Origin: Stieleria neptunia
GTDB taxonomy: Bacteria; Planctomycetota; Planctomycetia; Pirellulales; Pirellulaceae
Direction of reading: 5' to 3'
Assembly: GCF_007754155.1 (NCBI RefSeq)
Contig: NZ_CP037423.1
Coordinates: 1,364,001-1,428,000, forward strand
Length of the DNA: 64,000 bases
Positions within the stretch are counted from its first letter, which is position 1, and the number at the start of each line of letters is the position of its first letter. Below, one piece after another: positions 8,372-15,589 of the stretch. The position numbers and the translations under genes were made by a program. A model generated the notes under the pieces. The model saw nothing but the letters and a program-made list of their open reading frames with translations, was not told the DNA's origin and did no database searches.

Positions 8372-10261
8372 ATGCGCAAGCAACGCGATCGACTTCAATG
8401 GGTTCTCCCTGCACTGTTCCTCGTCGCATGGATCGGCTCGTCATCGCTTGACCCCGCGGTTTCTCAAGCCGGTGAGTTTCCGGTCAAAAGTTCACGCGAC
8501 GTGCGGCTGATGAAAGCCAAGGTTCGGGCATCGCAGTTTCTTTCCAAAGCCACCTTCGGTCCGACGCAAGCCTCGATCGACGCACTCGCCCGCCGAATCA
8601 GTGAAGTCGGTTACAAACGCGCGACGTCGCAATGGATCGACCAGCAATTCGATTTGGCGCCTTCCTCGCACGAAGCCGTGGCCCGCGACATCATCCACGT
8701 CGATGGACGCGAGCCGGACACACAGGGCATCGGTGTTGCTAACTACCGTTATCAAGCCTGGTGGCACATCGCCCTGACCGGCGAAGATCAACTGCGCCAG
8801 CGGGTCGCCTGGGCGCTTTCCCAAATCTTTGTGATCGGCGACTCGGGGACCGGTTTCAACAATGACGACAGACGTTCGCTCGGTGCCGGCCAAGTCTCGA
8901 TCACCGATTGGCTGGGGATGTCCGATTATTACGACATGTTGTGCGACGGTGTCGACGGGACGTATCGCGAGCTACTCGAAGATGTCACCTACCATCCCTG
9001 CATGGGTGATTGGCTGAGTTCGCGAGGCAATCGCAAAGCTGACCTCAGCGCGGGGCGTTTCCCCGATGAGAACTACGCGCGAGAGATCATGCAACTGTTC
9101 TCCGTCGGTCTGTACCACATGCACCAAGATGGTCGCTTGAAGACCGATGAAGACGGCAACTTGATCCCCACCTACGACAACGAACAAATCAAAGAACTGG
9201 GGCGATTGTTCACGGGATTCAAATACAAACACTACTCTCGAAATGACTTTTACGTGCCGCGCAACTTCGGCGATCCGATGGAGATTCATGTTGCCGAGCA
9301 CGACAACAACTTGAACTACTCCGAAGACCCGGGTGCCCCGGCGAGCAAGACGGTGTTCGGCACGGTGTTGCCTCCGCTGCCGTCTGCGGTGACGCAAGCG
9401 GACGTGAAAGCCGAGATCGGCGCGGGGCTCGATGCGATCGCCGGTCACCCCAACGTGGCCCCGTTCATCTGCCGTTTGCTGATCCAGCGGCTGGTGAAAT
9501 CGAATCCGTCACGGGCGTACCTGCGACGCGTGACGCGAATTTTTAATGACAACGGCCGCGGCGTTCGCGGTGACATCAAGGCGGTGGTCAAAGCAATCTT
9601 GACGGACCCGGAACTGTATCGCGGCCAACGTACGGTGCGGCGACGGAGCCCGACCCGCGTGGATGTGATCGTTCGCGGCACCGAATACAGCCGTCTGCGT
9701 GAACCGATCCTGCGTGCGACCTCCCTGATCCGAGTGATGCGGCCGACGACGAACTACGCGGCCGGCTACATGATGCTGTCCGCCGGCGTCGGCGGTGAGT
9801 TCGGCCAGATGCCCTTCCGTTCGCCCAGCGTTTTTAATTTCTACCTGCCCGACTTCCAGCCCCCCGGCGACTTGATCGGTTACACGCCGACGCGGCGAAA
9901 CCCCTATGACGCGTTGGTCGCACCGGAGTTCCAAATCCTCAACGGCGTGACCGCCAACAAAACGCTGAATCGTTTGCGAGTCTGGACCTACAGGCGTTAC
10001 GTGGAATATGGGATGCGAAAGGGCTCGTGCCGGATCACGTTCCACCTGGAACCGGAATTGGAGTTGGCGCGAGACCTGGCCAACCTGGATGAAATCCTGC
10101 AGCGTTTTGATCTCTGGTTGTGCAACGGGTCGATGAGCGAAGCGACCAAAACGAGCATCAAGAACGCCCTCGCCAGCGAACCGTCCGCCTCCAACGTCGA
10201 GCGTCTCGAAGTGATGCTCAACGCCGTGGTCCTGTCCCCGGACTGCGCGATTGAACAATAG
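8372..10261 (+). CDS. DUF1800 domain-containing exported protein
   Basis: 629 residues from the ATG at 8372 (MRKQRDRLQWVLPALFLVAW), a typical signal peptide; the GTG at 8363 is less likely. The body is DUF1800: FLSKATFGPTQASIDAL near the start, then LRQRVAWALSQIFVI, and the hallmark DENYAREIMQLFSVGLYHM followed by NEQIKELGRLFTGF. DUF1800 proteins are widespread in planctomycetes and nearly always encoded next to a DUF1501 protein, as here (97 bp downstream). The biochemical role is unknown; a joint envelope or secretion-associated role is assumed from the constant pairing. Confidence 0.92.
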   Translation: MRKQRDRLQWVLPALFLVAWIGSSSLDPAVSQAGEFPVKSSRDVRLMKAKVRASQFLSKATFGPTQASIDALARRISEVGYKRATSQWIDQQFDLAPSSHEAVARDIIHVDGREPDTQGIGVANYRYQAWWHIALTGEDQLRQRVAWALSQIFVIGDSGTGFNNDDRRSLGAGQVSITDWLGMSDYYDMLCDGVDGTYRELLEDVTYHPCMGDWLSSRGNRKADLSAGRFPDENYAREIMQLFSVGLYHMHQDGRLKTDEDGNLIPTYDNEQIKELGRLFTGFKYKHYSRNDFYVPRNFGDPMEIHVAEHDNNLNYSEDPGAPASKTVFGTVLPPLPSAVTQADVKAEIGAGLDAIAGHPNVAPFICRLLIQRLVKSNPSRAYLRRVTRIFNDNGRGVRGDIKAVVKAILTDPELYRGQRTVRRRSPTRVDVIVRGTEYSRLREPILRATSLIRVMRPTTNYAAGYMMLSAGVGGEFGQMPFRSPSVFNFYLPDFQPPGDLIGYTPTRRNPYDALVAPEFQILNGVTANKTLNRLRVWTYRRYVEYGMRKGSCRITFHLEPELELARDLANLDEILQRFDLWLCNGSMSEATKTSIKNALASEPSASNVERLEVMLNAVVLSPDCAIEQ

Positions 10262-10358
10262 GCCGAGCCAGAGGCCGCGTCTTCATTCGCCCCGATCAAT
10301 CAAACGGCTTGATCGGCGCTTTACCCCAACACTTGTCTGCTTTTCCGGATCCTTTGCC

Positions 10359-11879
10359 ATGAATCTTCACTCCAGCGAATCGATCTTCACTTCGCGCCGC
10401 GCGTTGCTCAAAGCCGCCGGCGGCTGCGGCCTGATGACGAACACCTCGTTGATGGCGACGCTGTTGAATCTGCAAGCGACCAAGTCGCTGATGGCGGCCG
10501 AAACCAACCCGACCGGTTACAAGGCGATCGTTTGCCTGTTTCTGCTCGGGGGCAACGACTCCTACAACATGCTGACGCCGTACGACGGAACCGCGACCAG
10601 CGGCGAATACGGCGACTACGTGGACGTCCGCGGTGGCATCAATGATCCCGACACCAACCCGGGTGGCCTTGCCCTGGATCAAAGCTCGCTGGTCTCCATC
10701 GCCGGACCCGACTCACGGAATTTTGGCCTGCACCCGGCCATGGCCGCCCAAGCCTTTGCCGACCCGGAACCCGATCCGCTGCCGGACCCTTCCACCACCG
10801 GTGTCGCCGGTCTCTACAACGCGGGAAAATTGAGCTTCGTTTCCAACGTCGGCTCGCTGATCGAACCGACCACGCGGGATCAGTACAACGCGCGGGCCGG
10901 GCTTCCCCTGGGGTTGTTTTCCCACGCCGACCTGCAACGCCACTGGCAGACCGGTTTCCCGCAATCACGCAGCAAGATCACCGGCTGGGGCGGTCGCATG
11001 GCCGATCTGCTGCAGAGTACCAATTCCAACCCGAGCGTCTCGATGAACATCTCGGTCAACGGCATGAACCTGTTCCAAACCGGTTCGGACGTGGTTCCCT
11101 ATGCGATCGGAAACAACGGCGCGACGAAGGTGAACGGTTACGCCGGCAGCCTGGGACGCCAGGATCGGATGAATTCCCGGGCCATCAATAACATTCTGGA
11201 TCAAACCTACAACGACCTGTTGGCGAAATCATTCGCCGAAACCAACCGCAACTCCGCAGACGCCGCGCTGCAATTCAATACCGCCACCGATGCGGTCGAC
11301 ATCAACACACCGTTCGCATCGGAAAACCCGAGCAACCAACTGAAAATGGTGGCCAAGGTGATCGGTGCCCGAGCGAGCCTCGGTCAAACCCGCCAGATTT
11401 TCTTTGTCACCAACGGCGGTTGGGACAACCACAGCGGTCTGATCGGGGCCCAGCAAACCAATCTGGCCGAAGTCAGCCGCGCGATCCGGTCCTTCTATGA
11501 CGCCACCGTTGAATTGGGCATCCAAAACGACGTCGCCCTGTTCACCGCCTCGGACTTCGCCCGCACCCTGGGCACCAACGGCCAGGGCAGCGATCATGCC
11601 TGGGGCGGCAACCAGATCGTCGCCGGCGGAAGCGTCGACGGCGGCAAGCTGTTCGGCAAGTACCCCACCAGCCTCAGCACTCCGGTCGATTCGATCGCCG
11701 GCAACCTGAACCTCGGCCGCGGACGCCTGATCCCGACCACCTCGGTCGACGAGATGGCCGCGGACCTGGCGATGTGGTTCGGCGTCGGCAACAATCAAGA
11801 CCTGGTCGACGTGATTCCCAACATCCGAAACTTCTTCTCCTCCGGCTCGACCGCCGGCCCGCTCGGATTGTTCACCTAA
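10359..11879 (+). CDS. DUF1501 domain-containing exported protein (partner of DUF1800)
   Basis: 506 residues from the ATG at 10359. The N-terminus has a twin-arginine-like leader (TSRRALLKAAGGCGLM...). The body is DUF1501: VCLFLLGGNDSYNMLTPYD, the metal-site-like NGGWDNHSGL, and ASDFARTLGTNGQGSDHAWGG. DUF1501 belongs to the alkaline phosphatase/sulfatase-like superfamily by fold. This is the DUF1800-linked subtype, in contrast to the two DUF1549/1553-linked DUF1501 genes later in the window. Translational coupling with the upstream gene is possible but the gap is 97 bp. Confidence 0.92.
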   Translation: MNLHSSESIFTSRRALLKAAGGCGLMTNTSLMATLLNLQATKSLMAAETNPTGYKAIVCLFLLGGNDSYNMLTPYDGTATSGEYGDYVDVRGGINDPDTNPGGLALDQSSLVSIAGPDSRNFGLHPAMAAQAFADPEPDPLPDPSTTGVAGLYNAGKLSFVSNVGSLIEPTTRDQYNARAGLPLGLFSHADLQRHWQTGFPQSRSKITGWGGRMADLLQSTNSNPSVSMNISVNGMNLFQTGSDVVPYAIGNNGATKVNGYAGSLGRQDRMNSRAINNILDQTYNDLLAKSFAETNRNSADAALQFNTATDAVDINTPFASENPSNQLKMVAKVIGARASLGQTRQIFFVTNGGWDNHSGLIGAQQTNLAEVSRAIRSFYDATVELGIQNDVALFTASDFARTLGTNGQGSDHAWGGNQIVAGGSVDGGKLFGKYPTSLSTPVDSIAGNLNLGRGRLIPTTSVDEMAADLAMWFGVGNNQDLVDVIPNIRNFFSSGSTAGPLGLFT

Positions 11880-11882
11880 CCC

Positions 11883-11972
11883 AAGTGGCGTAAGCTTCCA
11901 GCTTGCGTTCCGTGGCGTAAGCTCGCAGCTTGCGATCCGTACCCTGATGGCAAGCCGGCAAGCTTACCCCAC
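11883..11972. repeat. Family A repeat cluster (two direct half-sites and one inverted)
   Basis: Half-sites resembling GTGGCGTAAGCTTCCAGCTT lie at 11883-11907 and, diverged (AAGCTCGCAGCTTGCG), at 11912-11934. A diverged inverted half-site lies at 11950-11972. It sits directly between the DUF1501 stop and the start of the small acidic membrane protein. Confidence 0.85.
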
Positions 11973-11976
11973 CCCG

Positions 11977-12156
11977 ATGAGCTACGACGACGAAGAAGAC
12001 GAGGAGTTCGACTACGACGAATTCGTCGAGCGCGAGTTCGGAACGCCGCTGCGTTCCAAAAGCACGCCACTGCACTGGCAACTCGTCGCGATCGGTCTGC
12101 TCGTTCTGTTTGCACTCTACACTTGGATGTCGCTGGGACTTTGGATGCCGTTTTGA
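11977..12156 (+). CDS. Small acidic single-pass membrane protein (59 aa)
   Basis: Starting at the ATG at 11977, the protein has a strongly acidic N-terminus (MSYDDEEDEEFDYDEFVER), a short basic/polar stretch, then one transmembrane helix (WQLVAIGLLVLFALYTWMSL) ending in LWMPF. The start downstream of the repeat is preferred over the ATG at 11947, which lies inside the repeat. The composition and clean topology argue for a real gene. It overlaps the 5' end of birA. Function unknown. Confidence 0.62.
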   Translation: MSYDDEEDEEFDYDEFVEREFGTPLRSKSTPLHWQLVAIGLLVLFALYTWMSLGLWMPF

Positions 12157-12992
12157 ATTGTGACGATGGCGTCACACCGAGCCTGCGCCACACCCTCGAT
12201 CAATTGATCCGAAACGGGGTGATCGCGTCGGCGGTCTATCGCAGGGCAACCGCATCGACCAACAGCGATGCCCTGGCGGAGCTGCAGACGGACCGGATCG
12301 ACGATCGCTTGCTGCCGCGACTGGTCCTGGCCGACCGGCAGACCGCCGGCCGCGGCCGACACGGCAATGCGTGGATCAGCGAGGACGACGCGTTGACGTT
12401 TTCACTGGTCATCCCGTTTGAATTGACCCACCCGTCCGCCTCCGTGCTGTCGCCCGCCGTCGGCGTCGCAGTGGCCCGCGCGATCGAGTTCAGCTGCCCG
12501 CCCTGCCGCGTCGCACTCAAATGGCCCAACGACATCTGCACGCTGCGGTCAAGTGATTCCGCCACGCCCCCCAGGCTGCACAAACTGGGAGGCATCCTGA
12601 TCGAAACCAACGCGACCATCGGCGGGCGGATGGTGGTCGGGGTGGGATTGAATCTGAACGGAAAACCGCAGCTGGATTCCCCGCACTCCACGCCGCCGGC
12701 GTCCATCGCCGAACTCACCGATCGCCACGTCAGCCGCGAATCAATGCTGGCCGCCAACGCCGAATCGCTCGCCGAAATGCTCGGGGAACTCGACGAGGGG
12801 CCCGATGAATGGATCGGTCCGTACCGGTCGCGATGCGCGCTGGCCGGTCACGACCTGTCATTGAAACAGAGCCGCGAAACGATCACGGGGCACTGCACCG
12901 GCATCACCGACGACGGATCGCTGGAGTTGATCGTCGACGGCAACCGGCGACACTTTCGCAGCGGCGAAGTCCAACGCGTCCGACCGGCGTAG
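12123..12992 (+). CDS. birA: Biotin--[acetyl-CoA-carboxylase] ligase, monofunctional
   Basis: About 279-289 residues. Biotin ligase motifs are clear: TASTNSDAL, the biotinyl-AMP loop GRGRHGNAW, KWPNDI, and KLGGILIETN with the catalytic Lys region, followed by a small SH3-like C-terminal domain (TGHCTGITDDGSLELIVDG). There is no N-terminal helix-turn-helix, so it is the ligase-only class and should not act as a repressor. No ATG or GTG is available at the 5' end. TTG codons at 12123, 12141 or 12153 are the candidates, and the last gives a TTGA overlap with the stop of the upstream small gene. The precise start is therefore uncertain. Confidence 0.9.
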   Translation: MDVAGTLDAVLNCDDGVTPSLRHTLDQLIRNGVIASAVYRRATASTNSDALAELQTDRIDDRLLPRLVLADRQTAGRGRHGNAWISEDDALTFSLVIPFELTHPSASVLSPAVGVAVARAIEFSCPPCRVALKWPNDICTLRSSDSATPPRLHKLGGILIETNATIGGRMVVGVGLNLNGKPQLDSPHSTPPASIAELTDRHVSRESMLAANAESLAEMLGELDEGPDEWIGPYRSRCALAGHDLSLKQSRETITGHCTGITDDGSLELIVDGNRRHFRSGEVQRVRPA

Positions 12993-13012
12993 CGACCGTG
13001 GGAGAGGCTGGA

Positions 13013-13084
13013 AGCCTGTCAATCCAGTGGGATAGGCTTCCAGCCTGTCAATCCAGGGGACGACAGGCTGGAAGCCTATCCCAC
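13013..13084. repeat. Family B palindrome (GATAGGCTTCCAGCCTGTC core) plus an extra half-site
   Basis: Arms 13027-13049 and 13062-13084 are perfect 23-bp reverse complements. An additional diverged half-site precedes them from 13013. The element lies between the convergent birA and DNA glycosylase genes. Other copies: 5919-6062 (tandem half-sites), 48373-48429 and 61388-61444. Confidence 0.9.
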
Positions 13085-13090
13085 TTCTGT

Positions 13091-13888
13091 TTAGCCCTGA
13101 CATCCCGGGCACCAATACAGCTTTCGCGCGGCGATTTCGATCGTTTCGATGGAGCGGTCACAACGGGGGCAAGACGCTTTGCCATAAACGCGGAATCGAT
13201 CGCGGCCTTCCAGTGTCGCTCGCGGCGCGCCGGCCTCCTTGGCCGTGACGGTGATGATCTTTCCATACTTCAATCCCGTTCGCATCATCTTGACCAACGA
13301 CTTCCACAGCGAATCAAACGTCGCCTTGCCCAGCTCGATACCGGGGGTACGCGGATCGAGGCCGAGTTCGAAAAATAGCTCGGCGCGAAAGATGTTGCCG
13401 ACACCCGCGACCACGGACTGATCCAAAACGAGCGCCCCGATCGGTTTCCCACTGACGCGAACGGTTTCCCAAACAAGCGCCTTCTTGCGGGCCGGCGAAC
13501 CCTCGGCGAGCGGGTCCGGGCCGAGCTTGCCGATCACTTCCTCGCGGGTTTGCCGATCGATGACGCGGCAGGTCGTCGGGCCGTTCAGATCCAGCGACCA
13601 TGTCTGGCCCACCCATCGCATCCGGACCAGCCCGACCGGAGCCGGCGGCGGCGTCGAGTGCATTCGATACTTCCCGTACCGGCCGAGATGAACATGAATC
13701 AGACGATCGTTTTCAAAGTGATAAAACAGGTGCTTGCCGATCGCCTCGCAACGATCCATCACCCGGCCGGAAACCTTGCGCGCGTCGCCGCGAAACCGTC
13801 CTTGCGGACTGGTCACCTTTAACGATTGCCCGGCAAACCAATCGGTGTGTTGGCGGGCAAGGAAATGGGTCTTGTGTCCTTCGGGCAT
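13091..13888 (-). CDS. Fpg/Nei family DNA glycosylase/AP lyase (Nei2-like)
   Basis: 265 residues. The mature N-terminus is the catalytic Pro-Glu (MPEGHKTHFLARQH), the start typical of Nei2-type enzymes rather than Fpg (MPELPEV). A helix-two-turn-helix region includes VAGVGNIFRAELFFELGLDP, and the C-terminal zinc finger is CPRCDRSIETIEIAARKLYWCPGC. The enzyme should excise oxidised pyrimidines or related lesions and cleave abasic sites. It is transcribed alone, converging on birA and divergent from the GntR operon. Confidence 0.92.
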   Translation of the reverse strand: MPEGHKTHFLARQHTDWFAGQSLKVTSPQGRFRGDARKVSGRVMDRCEAIGKHLFYHFENDRLIHVHLGRYGKYRMHSTPPPAPVGLVRMRWVGQTWSLDLNGPTTCRVIDRQTREEVIGKLGPDPLAEGSPARKKALVWETVRVSGKPIGALVLDQSVVAGVGNIFRAELFFELGLDPRTPGIELGKATFDSLWKSLVKMMRTGLKYGKIITVTAKEAGAPRATLEGRDRFRVYGKASCPRCDRSIETIEIAARKLYWCPGCQG

Positions 13889-13958
13889 GGTGCTGGCAAA
13901 CCTTCAATGGCGGCAAATGGCGATCGGGTGGCCGACAACAGATTTTCAAAAAATCTCG

Positions 13959-13987
13959 TTGACAGGCAATACGAACTACCGTACTAT
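13959..13987 (+). promoter_or_regulatory. Near-consensus sigma70-type promoter of the GntR/ABC operon
   Basis: TTGACA at 13959-13964 and TACTAT at 13982-13987 are separated by exactly 17 bp, 45 bp upstream of the GntR start codon. This is the strongest promoter-like sequence I noticed in the window. Confidence 0.75.
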
Positions 13988-13998
13988 CTCGATAGCAC
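13981..13998. promoter_or_regulatory. Palindromic candidate operator over the -10 element
   Basis: An 18-bp inverted repeat, GTACTATC-TC-GATAGCAC with one mismatched pair, overlaps the -10 hexamer of the GntR operon promoter. Its position fits autorepression by the YtrA-type GntR regulator encoded immediately downstream. Binding is inferred from geometry only. Confidence 0.6.
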
Positions 13999-14031
13999 AC
14001 TCAATCACTGGTTCCTCGTTCAGGTCCAGCC

Positions 14032-14475
14032 ATGTTTTTTTCGATCGACGTCCAAAGCGACGTCGCGATCTATTTGCAGCTCGTTCGGCAAGTCAAATTT
14101 GCCATCGCCGCGGGAACCATCCGCCCGGGACAACTGCTCCCGAGCGTCCGTGCGCTCAGCAACCAGGTCGCGCTCAACCCCAACACGGTCGCCCGGGCCT
14201 TCAACCAGCTGCAAGCCGACGGTGTGATCGAGGCCTTGCGTGGCCGCGGCATGGTGGTCCGCGACGTGGCGGTCGAGATCTGTCGCCGCGAGCGCGAGAC
14301 GGTGTTGAACGAACGCATCGGATCGGTTTTGGCCGAGGCCTGGCATGCCGGGCTTTCGAAAAAGCAGATCAAGACTTTTGTGGACGATCACCTGCGTCAA
14401 TTGGTGGATACCGAGCCGGCCGTCATGGTGTCGTCCACCGAACCGAGCGACAACGGGGGAGCCGACGATGAATAG
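14032..14475 (+). CDS. GntR family transcriptional regulator, YtrA subfamily
   Basis: 147 residues. The N-terminal winged helix (YLQLVRQVKFAIAAGTIRPG, LLPSVRALSNQ, NPNTVARAFNQLQADG, GRGMVV) is typical of GntR. The C-terminal part is only about 70 residues, as in the YtrA subfamily that lacks a large effector domain and usually regulates a co-transcribed ABC transporter. The next gene starts at 14468, overlapping the end of this one by 8 bp, and a promoter with an internal palindrome lies just upstream. It is therefore very likely the autoregulated first gene of the four-gene operon. Confidence 0.93.
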   Translation: MFFSIDVQSDVAIYLQLVRQVKFAIAAGTIRPGQLLPSVRALSNQVALNPNTVARAFNQLQADGVIEALRGRGMVVRDVAVEICRRERETVLNERIGSVLAEAWHAGLSKKQIKTFVDDHLRQLVDTEPAVMVSSTEPSDNGGADDE

Positions 14476-15451
14476 CGAAGCACCAACAACCGACCGTCTG
14501 TCTCAACGGAGCGAAACGACCATGGAACCCGTGATCACCACCGACGCACTGACCATGCACTTCCGCCGCTGTGACGCGCTGATGGGCGTCAGCTTGGAAA
14601 TCCAGCCGGGAACGGTGTTCGCACTGTTGGGCGAAAACGGTGCCGGCAAGACGACGATGATCCGCATTCTGACCGGGTTCCAAAAACCGACCAGCGGCTC
14701 ATGCACGGTTTGCGGCGTCAACCCGCTGCGGAACCCTCAGGGCGTACGGCGTCAAATCGGTTACGTCTCCGACGCACCGGCGCTCTACGATTGGATGACG
14801 GTCGCGCAGATCGGCGGCTTCACGGCGTCGTTTTATGATGACTCGTTCTTGCCGAACTATGAAGCGTCGATCCGCCGCTACGAGATCCGCCCGGAACAGA
14901 AGATCCGCCATCTTTCCAAGGGCCAACGTGCCAAGGTCGCGCTCTCACTTGCCCTCGCCCATGACCCGTCGCTGTTGATTTTGGATGAGCCCACTAGCGG
15001 GCTGGACCCGAAGGTGCGTCGCAACTTTCTGGAATCGATGATCGACCGCGCCGCGACGGGGCGAACGGTGTTCCTGTCCAGCCATCAGATCAGTGAAGTC
15101 GAGCGGGTCGCCGACACGATCGCGATCCTGCACCACGGCCGAATCCGGTTGCTCGGCCCGCTGGCGGAGCTGCGCGAATCGATTCACGAGGTGGTCATCG
15201 ACGTCGATGATCCGCTGCGATCGATCGCACCGCCTCCGGAGCCGGCCGAAGTGTTGACCGAAGAGACGTCGGGCCGATCCCGCCAATTGTTCGTCCGACA
15301 CCTGTCACCGGAAATGATCCACGCGCTTCGCGAAACGCCGGGCGTGACGGAGGTCCGGACGCGTGTCGCGACACTGGAAGAAATTTTTGTCGCCTGCACG
15401 TCCGACCGCACCGCACCGGCGATGACCGCAACGATGTCGGCGGCGATCTGA
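14468..15451 (+). CDS. ABC transporter ATP-binding protein (ABC-2 type)
   Basis: 327 residues from the ATG at 14468; an internal ATG at 14522 is possible. Walker A GENGAGKTT, the signature LSKGQRAKVALSLALAHDP, Walker B LLILDEPTSGLD and the switch His in FLSSHQISE are all present, followed by an accessory C-terminal domain of about 100 residues that is common in ABC-2 ATPases. It should power the permease encoded downstream. Overlap with the GntR gene indicates translational coupling. Confidence 0.94.
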   Translation: MNSEAPTTDRLSQRSETTMEPVITTDALTMHFRRCDALMGVSLEIQPGTVFALLGENGAGKTTMIRILTGFQKPTSGSCTVCGVNPLRNPQGVRRQIGYVSDAPALYDWMTVAQIGGFTASFYDDSFLPNYEASIRRYEIRPEQKIRHLSKGQRAKVALSLALAHDPSLLILDEPTSGLDPKVRRNFLESMIDRAATGRTVFLSSHQISEVERVADTIAILHHGRIRLLGPLAELRESIHEVVIDVDDPLRSIAPPPEPAEVLTEETSGRSRQLFVRHLSPEMIHALRETPGVTEVRTRVATLEEIFVACTSDRTAPAMTATMSAAI

Positions 15452-15589
15452 GACCATTGCTGAAACCAGTCGGAACGCGCAAGCGTCCGCGGCACCCGAA
15501 CGAGTTACTCCTTTGACCAGCCCGTGGGCTCGCGCCCATCGGTTGATGCAACCGCCGTCCCCGGGCGGAACACTTCAATTGATCTGACC

